From Pricia antarctica (GTDB lineage: Bacteria; Bacteroidota; Bacteroidia; Flavobacteriales; Flavobacteriaceae), in NCBI RefSeq assembly GCF_900101815.1, contig NZ_FNAO01000002.1:434001-498000 (forward strand): DNA of 64,000 nucleotides. Direction: 5' to 3'. Shown here in pieces: positions 36,542-45,032 of the stretch. The position numbers and the translations under genes are program-made. The notes beneath the pieces were generated by a model. That model was not told the DNA's origin and did not search any database. It was given only the letters and a program-made list of their open reading frames with translations. How positions within the stretch are numbered: the first letter of the stretch is position 1; each line of letters opens with the position of its first letter.

Positions 36542-38128
36542 ATGAAATCATACCCGAGTATTTTCAATGATGTTATCGGCCCCGTAATGCGTGGGCCGTC
36601 AAGTTCCCATTGTGCAGCGGCCTTGCGAATAGGAAGGATATGCCAGGATATAATGGATGGCGATATTGAAGATGTGTATATAGAGTTTGATCCGAATGGC
36701 TCTTTGGCTACTACCCATTCCGGTCAAGGTTCCGACATGGGACTATTCGGCGGATTTCTAGGTTGGGATGCGGACGACGATAGGTTGAAGGATTATGAAC
36801 AGCACGTTGAAGATGCCGGGATAACAATTAAGATAGACATCCACGACATCGGTGCAGAACATCCGAATACCTATAAAATCACCCTAAAAAACAAAAAGGA
36901 ATCGCACCAGGTCATCGGAATTTCTACGGGTGGGGGCATGATAGAGATAATAGAAATCGACCATGCGCCAGTTTCGATGATGGGCGGTTTTTTTGTAACC
37001 CTGCTTTATATCGATTCCGAAACCGATGTATATGGGGCCATCGCAGAAATGGATTTAGGTCAAACTCAACTCCATAAAGGGGTGTCCAATTTTATATCGG
37101 TGCACTCCAATAAAAGCCAGCAAAAGAAACTATTGAAGGAGATTTCCCCGTTCGAGAAAATTCTATCCATAAAAACGATAGCTCCCATACTTCCCATCAA
37201 ATCAAGAAAAGACCTTCAAGTGCCTTTTATCACGGCAGAAGAAATGTTGGAATTTAATAGCGAGAAAGATTTGAAGCTTTGGGAACTGGCCGTTCAATAC
37301 GAAAGCATTAGGGGCGATATATCACAAGAAGAGGTCTTCGACCGAATGGGTAAAATTGTAGATATTATGGAAAATTCCATAAAATCGGGATTACAGGGCA
37401 CCTATTACGATGACCGTATCCTCGGGGCGCAGTCCCTATCCTTTAAAAGGAATTTGGAGCAGAAGAAACTCGTTCCTGGCGATGTTTTGAATAATTCCGT
37501 GATGTACACCTCCGCAATGATGGAAGTCAAAAGTTCAATGGGCGTCATTGTAGCTGCCCCTACCGCCGGATCTTGTGGTGCGCTGCCGGGCACCTTGATC
37601 GGTACGGCACATACCTTAGGTTTGTCGAGGGATGTACTCATCAAAGCCATGCTGGCCGCAGGGCTTATCGGGGTTTTTATTACAGAACATGCCACCTTTT
37701 CCGCAGAGGTCGGGGGATGTATGGGCGAATGCGGTTCAGCCTCCGGGATGGCTGCGGCAGGGGTCGTTGTATTGAAGGAAGGTAACCTGGCCCAATCTTT
37801 GGCCGCGGCGTCCATGGCTTTGCAAAGTTCATTGGGATTGATTTGTGATACTATCGGGGATAGGGTCGAGGCACCTTGCTTGAACCGAAATGTAATGGCG
37901 ACCTCTACCGCAATATCCTGTGCCAACATGGCTCTCTCGGATTATGATCAAGTTATTCCCCTAGACGAGGTCATAGAAACTATGAAGCGGGTGGGCGATG
38001 CCATTCCCCATACGCTGCGATGTACGGGCCTGGGGGGACTGGCCATAACAAAGACCGCCAAAAAAATCGAGGCCGGCCTGGCCCGGTTCAAGGAGGATCG
38101 AAAAACAGGGGCTTTTAAATACTGCTGA
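36542..38128 (+). CDS. sdaA: L-serine ammonia-lyase, iron-sulfur dependent
   Basis: Converts L-serine to pyruvate and ammonia with a 4Fe-4S cluster. Both domains are on one chain: the N-terminal beta domain (VIGPVMRGPSSSHCAAALRI) and the C-terminal alpha domain. The cluster cysteines follow the family spacing: GGCMGEC, then 41 residues to ICDTIGDRVEAPC, in which Cys-x10-Cys is seen. At 528 residues it is some 70 longer than E. coli SdaA, due to extra sequence between the domains (residues ~160-250). It is divergent from DPP IV across 203 bp and has no operon partner. Confidence 0.93.
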   Translation: MKSYPSIFNDVIGPVMRGPSSSHCAAALRIGRICQDIMDGDIEDVYIEFDPNGSLATTHSGQGSDMGLFGGFLGWDADDDRLKDYEQHVEDAGITIKIDIHDIGAEHPNTYKITLKNKKESHQVIGISTGGGMIEIIEIDHAPVSMMGGFFVTLLYIDSETDVYGAIAEMDLGQTQLHKGVSNFISVHSNKSQQKKLLKEISPFEKILSIKTIAPILPIKSRKDLQVPFITAEEMLEFNSEKDLKLWELAVQYESIRGDISQEEVFDRMGKIVDIMENSIKSGLQGTYYDDRILGAQSLSFKRNLEQKKLVPGDVLNNSVMYTSAMMEVKSSMGVIVAAPTAGSCGALPGTLIGTAHTLGLSRDVLIKAMLAAGLIGVFITEHATFSAEVGGCMGECGSASGMAAAGVVVLKEGNLAQSLAAASMALQSSLGLICDTIGDRVEAPCLNRNVMATSTAISCANMALSDYDQVIPLDEVIETMKRVGDAIPHTLRCTGLGGLAITKTAKKIEAGLARFKEDRKTGAFKYC

Positions 38129-38245
38129 GGACAAAATGTAGCTGCCTAAATTTTTTATTTCCTCGCATTATTAATACCAAGCACATGCTGCTTTTTTTGC
38201 TGGGATACCGCTTAGGGGCGGTTTTGAACTGAGTGTAAGTAACCG

Positions 38246-39526
38246 CTATTCCAGAAATGGTTTATCTATCGAAGGGCTAGGCTGCGAAAACCATTCGGGC
38301 CCTTCGGAGGTCATGTGCACACAATCTTCAAGACGTACCCCGAACTCCCCTACAATAGAAATATTGGGTTCTATACTAAAGCACATCCCCGGTTCCAGCA
38401 GTCGTTCGTTTCCCTTTAATGCATTGCCCCATTCGTGGCCGTCCATTCCGATACCGTGACCGGTTCGATGAGGTAGTCCGGGCAATTTATAACCGGGGCC
38501 GAAACCGGCATCGGTAAGCACCTTTCGGGCGGCGGCATCTATATTGCCGAGCGGCTTGCCCAATTGGGCGGCCGCGAATCCCGCCGCTTGGGCTTTTTTC
38601 TCCAAATCCCAAATCTCTTGTTGGCGTTTCGTCGGTGCGGCACCGAAAACAATTGTACGGCTGATATCGGATTGATAGCCTTCTACGGCGCAACCGCAAT
38701 CCACCAGTACCACATCTCCTTCTTTTAAGGTCTGGGGCTGGGTGCTGCCATGCGGAAAAGCCGAGGCTTCGGCAAAATTGGCTAGGGCGAACTCGTGGTA
38801 GGCACCCATGTCGGCATGGGCCTTGGCAACGGCATTGCTGAAAACCGAAGGGTTCGATCCAACTTCTAAACTGCTGAGGCCGATTTGAATCGCACGGATG
38901 GTAATCTCGGTAGCTTTTTGCATAAGGGCAATTTCGGAGGCGGATTTTATTATCCTACAGGGAATCGTAATCGAATCCCCACTTACCAATTCCAGATTTG
39001 GCCCGGCTTTTTCAATTCCGTTAAAGATAAAAAAGCGCGTGCGTTCCTCGATACCGACCTTGCCAGCGGAGACACCGGCATCCTTTAAAGCCAGAACAAC
39101 TTGGGCATACGGGTTTTCATCTTCTTCCCAACTATATATTTTTGAACCTACCTTCATAATTTCCTTTACCCTTGGCTCTTCAAAAGCAGGACATACATAG
39201 CTGATTTCACCGTTGGCCGGAATAATCGTTACCATGGGGCGCTCGCTGGGCCACCACGATAGTCCCGTGAAATATTTTAGGGAAGTCCCCGCATCCAACA
39301 GCAAGGCACCGATTTTCTGGTCCTGCATCAACTGCTGGGCTTTACGGATCCTGCTTTGTATTTCATCCACGGAAATGGGCGCAATGCTTTCGACCATGGA
39401 GGTGACTCTTTGATCGGTCATTTTTTGGTCGCTTTTTTCTGGGGTGTTCGCGCAAGCGTTAAGTCCTGTGATAAAGGCTGCTCCCGCCCCGATTGTTGTA
39501 GTGTTGACGAATTTTCTTCGGTTCAT
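38246..39526 (-). CDS. Exported M24 (Xaa-Pro dipeptidase/creatinase fold) metallopeptidase
   Basis: Pita-bread-fold hydrolase of 426 residues. N-terminal NRRKFVNTTTIGAGAAFITG with lipobox LNAC suggests Tat export and lipidation, unusual for the mostly cytoplasmic M24 enzymes. All metal ligands are present: VLVDCGC and YQSDISRTIVFG (Asp), RTGHGIGMDGHEWG (His), FSIEPNI and RLEDCVHM (Glu). It starts 3 bp after the SSS symporter stop, completing a three-gene operon with the symporter and a YidR-like lipoprotein. Prolidase or aminopeptidase P activity is likely but creatinase-like activity is not excluded. Confidence 0.88.
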   Translation of the reverse strand: MNRRKFVNTTTIGAGAAFITGLNACANTPEKSDQKMTDQRVTSMVESIAPISVDEIQSRIRKAQQLMQDQKIGALLLDAGTSLKYFTGLSWWPSERPMVTIIPANGEISYVCPAFEEPRVKEIMKVGSKIYSWEEDENPYAQVVLALKDAGVSAGKVGIEERTRFFIFNGIEKAGPNLELVSGDSITIPCRIIKSASEIALMQKATEITIRAIQIGLSSLEVGSNPSVFSNAVAKAHADMGAYHEFALANFAEASAFPHGSTQPQTLKEGDVVLVDCGCAVEGYQSDISRTIVFGAAPTKRQQEIWDLEKKAQAAGFAAAQLGKPLGNIDAAARKVLTDAGFGPGYKLPGLPHRTGHGIGMDGHEWGNALKGNERLLEPGMCFSIEPNISIVGEFGVRLEDCVHMTSEGPEWFSQPSPSIDKPFLE

Positions 39527-39529
39527 TTT

Positions 39530-41026
39530 CTAACTATTTATTTTTGTTTTATTAATGGACAACAGCGTCAGGATAAACCCAACCAAAAGTATGGTCATGG
39601 TACCCAGAACTATGGTGAGATTGGTATGAAAGGCACTTTTATAGTCCGACCAGGCACCTTTGAAGAAAAGGGGCGATAGGCTCATCCATCCTATTACGAG
39701 TAAGCCACAAATGACCCCAATAGCGGCATAATTGCTTTTCACTTTTCGGGAAATAAATCCCAAAAGAAACAGGCCAAGTATTCCCCCGCTGAAAATAGAG
39801 GAAAGCGCCCACCAGGCATCCAAGGCACTTTCTACGCCGTTCAATGCCGTTCCTGCTACGATACCGATGCCTCCGATCAAGAACGAAGCCAGAAACAGCA
39901 CCCGCATAGCCGCCTTTTGTGATGCATTGGTATTGATATATCTTTTATAATGGTCGGTAAGGATGACCGTTGCCGAGCTGTTGATACTGGTGGATATGGT
40001 ACTCATTCCCGCAGCAAAAATAGAGGCTATCAGCAATCCGGTAATACCGGTCGGTAAAGCGGTCACTATAAAATAAGGGAAAATCTTATCCGCATTTTCC
40101 ATTCCCTGCAATTCTGGTGAAAGCAGTTCGGGCATGGCCTGATAATAGGAATACAGTGCCGTACCGATAAAGAAAAACAACAGGGATACCGGAATGTACA
40201 ACAGGCTACCGAACAAGGTCGACGAGACGGCCTCCTTATTGTTCTTGGCGCTAATGTACCGTTGGATATAACTTTGGTCGATACCAAAATTTTGAAGGTT
40301 GATAAACAGGCCGTAAACCAAAATGAGCCAAAAGGTAGATTCCACAAAGTTGAACTTAACACTCCCCAAACTGAATTTATCGGCCGCCGATGCAATTTCA
40401 AAAACTTGTGCAGGGCCTTCCGGCATCGAAAAAAGGATAATGCCCAGACTAGTCAATGCGCCGACAATAAGTACGATGCCCTGCACCGCATCCGTCCATA
40501 CCACGGCCTCAATGCCCCCGAACATGGCATAGATGACCACGCTGATTCCCGTAACCACAACAATCAAGGGAATACTCCATCCGAACAAAGCATTCATGGG
40601 GAGTGCCAAGAGATAGAGAATGGAGCCAATTCGCGCCACTTGGGTCAACAGATAAAAAATGGAGGCATAGATTCTCGCCCAAAGTCCAAAACGTTGTTCC
40701 AGATAATAATAGGCAGAGTCGCTTTTTAGGCTTCGGTACAAGGGCACGAAAAACTTTACGGCAATCAAGGCCGCCAAGGGTATGGAAAGGCTGAATACAA
40801 AGCCGTTCCAGTTTGATAAATAGGCGTTACCGGGCAATGCCAAAAAGCTGATACTGCTGACAAAAGTGGCAAAAATCGACATCCCGATAGCCCATGAAGG
40901 CAAGCGCCCGCCACCAGTAACATAATCGTCAGTCGTTCTTTTTTTAAAGGAAAAGGATATGCCAAATAGGACGATGGCCAACATATAGACCAGAAAAACT
41001 ATCAAATCGATAATGGGAAGATCCAT
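39530..41026 (-). CDS. Sodium:solute symporter (SSS family)
   Basis: Inner-membrane symporter of 498 residues with about 13 helices. SSS signature pieces are KKRTTDDYVTGGGRLPSWAI (start of the family fold), GGIEAVVWTDAVQGIVLIVG and the sodium-site region IASIFAAGMSTISTSINSSA. The pair with an M24 peptidase suggests uptake of an amino acid such as proline or of a small amide; the SSS family also imports sialic acid and other sugars. Its start abuts the stop of the YidR-like gene (41026/41027), showing co-transcription. Confidence 0.9.
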   Translation of the reverse strand: MDLPIIDLIVFLVYMLAIVLFGISFSFKKRTTDDYVTGGGRLPSWAIGMSIFATFVSSISFLALPGNAYLSNWNGFVFSLSIPLAALIAVKFFVPLYRSLKSDSAYYYLEQRFGLWARIYASIFYLLTQVARIGSILYLLALPMNALFGWSIPLIVVVTGISVVIYAMFGGIEAVVWTDAVQGIVLIVGALTSLGIILFSMPEGPAQVFEIASAADKFSLGSVKFNFVESTFWLILVYGLFINLQNFGIDQSYIQRYISAKNNKEAVSSTLFGSLLYIPVSLLFFFIGTALYSYYQAMPELLSPELQGMENADKIFPYFIVTALPTGITGLLIASIFAAGMSTISTSINSSATVILTDHYKRYINTNASQKAAMRVLFLASFLIGGIGIVAGTALNGVESALDAWWALSSIFSGGILGLFLLGFISRKVKSNYAAIGVICGLLVIGWMSLSPLFFKGAWSDYKSAFHTNLTIVLGTMTILLVGFILTLLSINKTKINS

Positions 41027-42454
41027 TTACTTTAAATTTATTAGGAATATTTGATAATAACTTTCCTTGGTAGCTGTCACTTTTCGATTATAGGCCAAAA
41101 TTTTACCATCGTTTGACCAATTGATATTACTTAATTCACCGCTTTTATAATCCCTTTCAGGGGAAATTTTCTTGGTATTCCCTGTTTTTATCGCTGTCAA
41201 ATATACATCTTGATGATAACCATAGGCCAAATAGTTGCCTTTTGGATCGATACTGAAGGACGTTTCCAAGGAGAAATCATTTTCAGTCATTTGTCTTAGG
41301 GCACCACCGTTAGGGGAAATCGCGAATATTTGAACCATTCCGGTGTCATCCTTCATGGGAAAGAAAATTAGGGAGCCATCGGGCAGGCTACGAATCCATT
41401 GACGTGGTCCTTGTACGCCGGGAAACTTGCGGTCTTGGGTCCGCGTCAATCTCCGTTGGTGAACGCCTGCGGGCGGTTCCGGTCTTGTAGATTCGGTACC
41501 GGAAATATGGGGAATATCCTTGGCATCGATTAAAGGATCAGGCAGATCTGCTACAAAAACTTCTGTAATCGTTTGGGATGTACCATCCCTGACATCCCCT
41601 AAAAAAGCCAAAGCCTTATTTTGGACTTCCCCTTTGGCATTCAAATAGCCCTCCGTGCCGATCCATCCTTCTTCGTAGGCCTTGCTCATCTCATCGGAAC
41701 CGGCCCGGGGAAATTCAGTCACTGTGGCAACAACCGTTGCAAACCGTTCTCCGTCAAAATTCTCGAAGGTATCGTCATCGGAAACTCGAACGGGTTTTGA
41801 AGGAACCATAACGCCTATCGTTCTCAGGTCCTTGATAGTGGCATCGGTCTTGGCCAATTCCGCCATTAGGCCATCGTTGTACGTAAAACTGATCCATTGG
41901 CCGTCGCCGCTAATGGAATAGGCGTGGGTGCCTCCCCGCAATGCGCCCGGTGTAAACGGAGGGGAAATATCCCTGGCATCTAATCTAACGGGTTTCGAAG
42001 TTTCAAAAGGGGCAACGGAAACTGCTGTTCTTCTCGTAAAAGTATACGGCCTGACCGAATCCGCATTCGCCAGGCCGTGGATAAAAACCACTTCATTTGT
42101 TTTCGGATTGAAGACGGCGGCCCCCACCCCAGGGCCAAACTCGTTTTTGTCGGTAGCGGTGTAGACGTTCCTTATCTCCCTGGTATTTACATTTACCATT
42201 CCGATACTGCCGTTCTTGATGATTTGCGTGTCGTCATTCCTATTGTCGAATACGATCCATCGGTTGTCGGAAGAAAACACTTGGGCCTGGTTCAAAAAAT
42301 AGCCCCTATTTCCCTCCGTTAGTTGCTGTTCTTTTATGGTATCATACTTTTCCAAACCTTTCAGCTTTTGCTTCTTATCCATTTTGCAACCGCAACATAA
42401 TACACCGGAAACGGAGCACATAAAAATAAATAATTTCGGGCTTGTTCGTATCAT
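41027..42454 (-). CDS. YidR-like (DUF3748) beta-propeller lipoprotein
   Basis: Exported lipoprotein of 475 residues, lipobox CCGC (Cys23), followed by KMDKKQKLKGL. The body is a WD40-like or TolB-like propeller (VFSSDNRWIVFDNRNDDTQ, YSISGDGQWISFTYNDG). It shares with E. coli YidR the blocks DISPPFTPGALRGGTHAYS, DEMSKAYEEGWIG, LAFLGD, and RPEPPAGVHQRRLTRTQDRK in the same order, so DUF3748 membership is well supported. E. coli YidR is cytoplasmic and of unknown function; a lipidated, exported form next to a symporter is noteworthy. First gene of the three-gene operon. Confidence 0.75.
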   Translation of the reverse strand: MIRTSPKLFIFMCSVSGVLCCGCKMDKKQKLKGLEKYDTIKEQQLTEGNRGYFLNQAQVFSSDNRWIVFDNRNDDTQIIKNGSIGMVNVNTREIRNVYTATDKNEFGPGVGAAVFNPKTNEVVFIHGLANADSVRPYTFTRRTAVSVAPFETSKPVRLDARDISPPFTPGALRGGTHAYSISGDGQWISFTYNDGLMAELAKTDATIKDLRTIGVMVPSKPVRVSDDDTFENFDGERFATVVATVTEFPRAGSDEMSKAYEEGWIGTEGYLNAKGEVQNKALAFLGDVRDGTSQTITEVFVADLPDPLIDAKDIPHISGTESTRPEPPAGVHQRRLTRTQDRKFPGVQGPRQWIRSLPDGSLIFFPMKDDTGMVQIFAISPNGGALRQMTENDFSLETSFSIDPKGNYLAYGYHQDVYLTAIKTGNTKKISPERDYKSGELSNINWSNDGKILAYNRKVTATKESYYQIFLINLK

Positions 42455-42823
42455 TGCATATCTAGACCGTTAATCTCAAATTCGTTATACCCTTTATGGA
42501 CTTCTTCCTATAGTATATCTAAACTGGACATATCCCTTTGTTTTAATTCCATTTTCGGTAATTTACAGAAATTTCAGACTATCGATAAAAATATCGACTA
42601 TTTGCTCACAAGATACCTAAACTTGTTCGCGAACAAGTTTGAACGAGTTTATTAAACCTCCTGAAAACTATTTCCATTCGGAATGTTCCAATATACTTTT
42701 ATTATCGATTTTTCACGGTGAGATATAAAAGCGATTCGATGGCAATCAAATTATATTCACTAGATTTAAAAATCTTATTCAATTTGAAGGTGAACTTTTG
42801 GGAAATTACTTGAGACAAATGAT
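42455..42823. other. Divergent control region before the alditol-oxidase-like gene
   Basis: 369 bp of AT-rich sequence between divergent genes. It contains the perfect 22-bp palindrome at 42619-42640 and a shorter one at 42647-42657. No gene found. Confidence 0.6.
42619..42640. promoter_or_regulatory. Perfect 22-bp palindrome (candidate operator)
   Basis: AAACTTGTTCG followed immediately by its reverse complement CGAACAAGTTT; every base is symmetric. Six bases later is GTTTATTAAAC (42647-42657), another short palindrome. Central CG with TTGTT arms is like LacI- or TetR-family operators. It lies 184 bp before the oxidase start and 165 bp before the YidR-like start, so either could be controlled. 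No regulator gene is adjacent. Confidence 0.5.
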
Positions 42824-44197
42824 ATGAAAAGAAGAAATTTTATAGTCATGTCACCTGCCATTACAGTGGGCGTTATAAGTTTGCTGAACTGCAAACAAAA
42901 AAAAACCTCCTCTAAGACAGATATTGACATGGATAAAGTCGTTGCGGAGGCAAGAAAAAACTGGGCGGGCAATTATTCCTATAAGGCCAAAACACTGCGA
43001 ACGCCCAATACCGTTGAAGAACTTCAAGACTTGATAAAAGAATCTGTGAAACAGAAAGCTTTGGGTTCCAAACACTGTTTCAATAATATAGCCGATAGTC
43101 CAACAGAGCAAATATCGACAAAGAACCTCAACCGATTGATCAGTATAGACGAAGATGCCAAGACCGTGACGATAGAATCGGGCATCCGCTATGGTGAACT
43201 GGCGCCCCAATTACAGGAAAAAGGCTATGCGCTGCACAATCTGGCATCCTTGCCGCATATCTCCGTTGCCGGCGCCTGTGCAACGGCCACCCACGGATCT
43301 GGGGTAACGAATGGCAACCTTCCCAGTGCGGTAACCACCATTGAACTGGTAACCGCGGATGGTCAAATTGTGGAGCTGAATCGGGAACAGCCCGATTTCT
43401 ACGGGGCGGTTGTCGGTCTTGGGGCCTTGGGTATCATAGCACGGATGACCCTTGACATAGAAAAGACCTACAATGTTCGGCAAGACCTTTTTCAAAACCT
43501 TCCGGTCGCTGAGTTACAAGAGCATTTCGACGAAATTATGTCAAGCGGTTATAGCGTAAGCCTATTCACCGATTATCAAAACGATACCGTAAGCCAAGTA
43601 TGGGTCAAGAGTAGAACGGATCGGAAACTAAAGGATTTTGGCTCCTTTTACGGGGCATCTGCCGCTACCAAAAAACTTCACCCCATAACTGCGATGCCCG
43701 CGGAAAATTGTACAGATCAAATGGGAGTCGAGGGGCCGTGGTATGAACGTCTTCCCCATTTTAAAATGGGCTTCACGCCCAGTAGCGGCAAAGAGTTGCA
43801 ATCTGAATATTTTGTAGCGAAGGAAAACGCGGCGGAAGCCTATATGGCATTGGTGGGCATCAAGGATGTAATCTTTCCGCAGCTGATGATTTCCGAAGTA
43901 CGCTCCATCGCGGCCGATGACTATTGGATGAGTCCCTGCTATAAAAGGGATTGTGTCACTTTTCATTTTACATGGAAACAAAATTGGCCACAGGTGCGAA
44001 AAATACTTGGCCGGATAGAAGAGACACTCTCCCCATTCGGAGTGCTTCCACATTGGGGCAAAATGTTCACTTTGGAACCCGCAACCTTATATTCCCGCCA
44101 TAAAAAAATGGATGACTTTGTACTATTGGCAAAAAAATACGATCCCAAAGGAAAATTCAGGAATTCTTTCCTAGACCTGAACGTCTATCGGACCTAG
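42824..44197 (+). CDS. Exported alditol-oxidase-like FAD protein
   Basis: Flavoprotein oxidase of 457 residues in the VAO/alditol oxidase group. N-terminus KRRNFIVMSPAITVGVISL with lipobox LLNC: Tat-like and lipidated, fitting a protein that loads FAD before export. PCMH FAD domain: GSKHCFNNIADS (His84, the position that covalently binds FAD in alditol oxidase), HISVAGACATATHGSG. C-terminal ALO domain ends HWGKMFTLEP and FLDLNVYRT. The family oxidises xylitol, sorbitol or aldonolactones with oxygen, forming hydrogen peroxide. It converges on the SDR gene with 22 bp between. Substrate not known. Confidence 0.85.
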   Translation: MKRRNFIVMSPAITVGVISLLNCKQKKTSSKTDIDMDKVVAEARKNWAGNYSYKAKTLRTPNTVEELQDLIKESVKQKALGSKHCFNNIADSPTEQISTKNLNRLISIDEDAKTVTIESGIRYGELAPQLQEKGYALHNLASLPHISVAGACATATHGSGVTNGNLPSAVTTIELVTADGQIVELNREQPDFYGAVVGLGALGIIARMTLDIEKTYNVRQDLFQNLPVAELQEHFDEIMSSGYSVSLFTDYQNDTVSQVWVKSRTDRKLKDFGSFYGASAATKKLHPITAMPAENCTDQMGVEGPWYERLPHFKMGFTPSSGKELQSEYFVAKENAAEAYMALVGIKDVIFPQLMISEVRSIAADDYWMSPCYKRDCVTFHFTWKQNWPQVRKILGRIEETLSPFGVLPHWGKMFTLEPATLYSRHKKMDDFVLLAKKYDPKGKFRNSFLDLNVYRT

Positions 44198-44219
44198 CTT
44201 CCTGAAAAAAAACAGGATT

Positions 44220-45005
44220 TTACCTTGCAGTCCAGCCCCCATCTACGGTCAACATCGACCCGACCATATAACTTCCGGCGTCACTTGCCAAGAACAATGC
44301 CGCGCCCTGAATTTCGGGTAGTTCGCCCCAGCGCGCCAAAGCCGTGGCGCCCACAATAAAGTTTTTCGCTTCAGGCGTATTGGCGATGGGAATGTTCATC
44401 TCCGTCAAAAATGGACCGGGGCAGATAGCATTAACATTGATGTTGAACGGTGCCAGCTCCAATCCTAACGCTCTGGTCATTTGTACCACGGCCCCTTTGC
44501 TTGTGGCATAAGGGGTTCTGTTTGCAAGGCCGACTAAGCCCAAAGTACTGGCCATATTTATGATTCGGCCGTTACCCTGTTTTTTCATATGCGGTGTAAC
44601 CGCTCTCGAAACATTCCAGGTGCCATCCACGTTCACTTTCATGACCTGCGAAAATTCATCGCTTGTCAGCTCGTCTATGGCACCCCGAATATTGATGCCC
44701 GCACTATTGATCAGAATATCGAGTCGTCCGAATTCATCGATTATGGCGTTGACCGTTTTTTCGACTTCCTTTAAATTGGTAACATTTGCAGCGTATGCCT
44801 TGGCCTTGATTCCGTAGTCTTTGTGCAATTGTTCAGCGGCTGCTTCACCCTCTTCTAGATTTCTGTTCAAAAGGGTGATATTTGCCCCGGCCGATGCGAG
44901 ACCTGCCGCCATGGCGTATCCAAGCCCTTTGGAGCCGCCTGTAATAAGTGCACACCTGTCGGTTAGGTCGAATAATTTTATTCCGGGTAAGCGTGTTTCT
45001 GTCAT
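44220..45005 (-). CDS. SDR-family oxidoreductase (gluconate 5-dehydrogenase-like)
   Basis: NAD(P)-dependent short-chain dehydrogenase of 261 residues. Cofactor motif TGGSKGLGYAMAAG, NSAGINIRG, active-site YATSKGAVVQM with preceding Ser in MASTLG, and C-terminal GSMLTVDGGWTAR. No signal peptide, so cytoplasmic. It follows the TIM-barrel gene by 27 bp on the same strand. Overall sequence is like enzymes that interconvert keto and hydroxy sugar acids; that fits the sugar-acid dehydratase and GntP permease nearby. Confidence 0.9.
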   Translation of the reverse strand: MTETRLPGIKLFDLTDRCALITGGSKGLGYAMAAGLASAGANITLLNRNLEEGEAAAEQLHKDYGIKAKAYAANVTNLKEVEKTVNAIIDEFGRLDILINSAGINIRGAIDELTSDEFSQVMKVNVDGTWNVSRAVTPHMKKQGNGRIINMASTLGLVGLANRTPYATSKGAVVQMTRALGLELAPFNINVNAICPGPFLTEMNIPIANTPEAKNFIVGATALARWGELPEIQGAALFLASDAGSYMVGSMLTVDGGWTAR

Positions 45006-45032
45006 ACTAATGTCTTCAAAAATTCATAATTT

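Noticed and set aside
37405-37929. 174-codon minus-strand frame
   Set aside because: Antisense of the serine dehydratase alpha domain; no recognisable domain.
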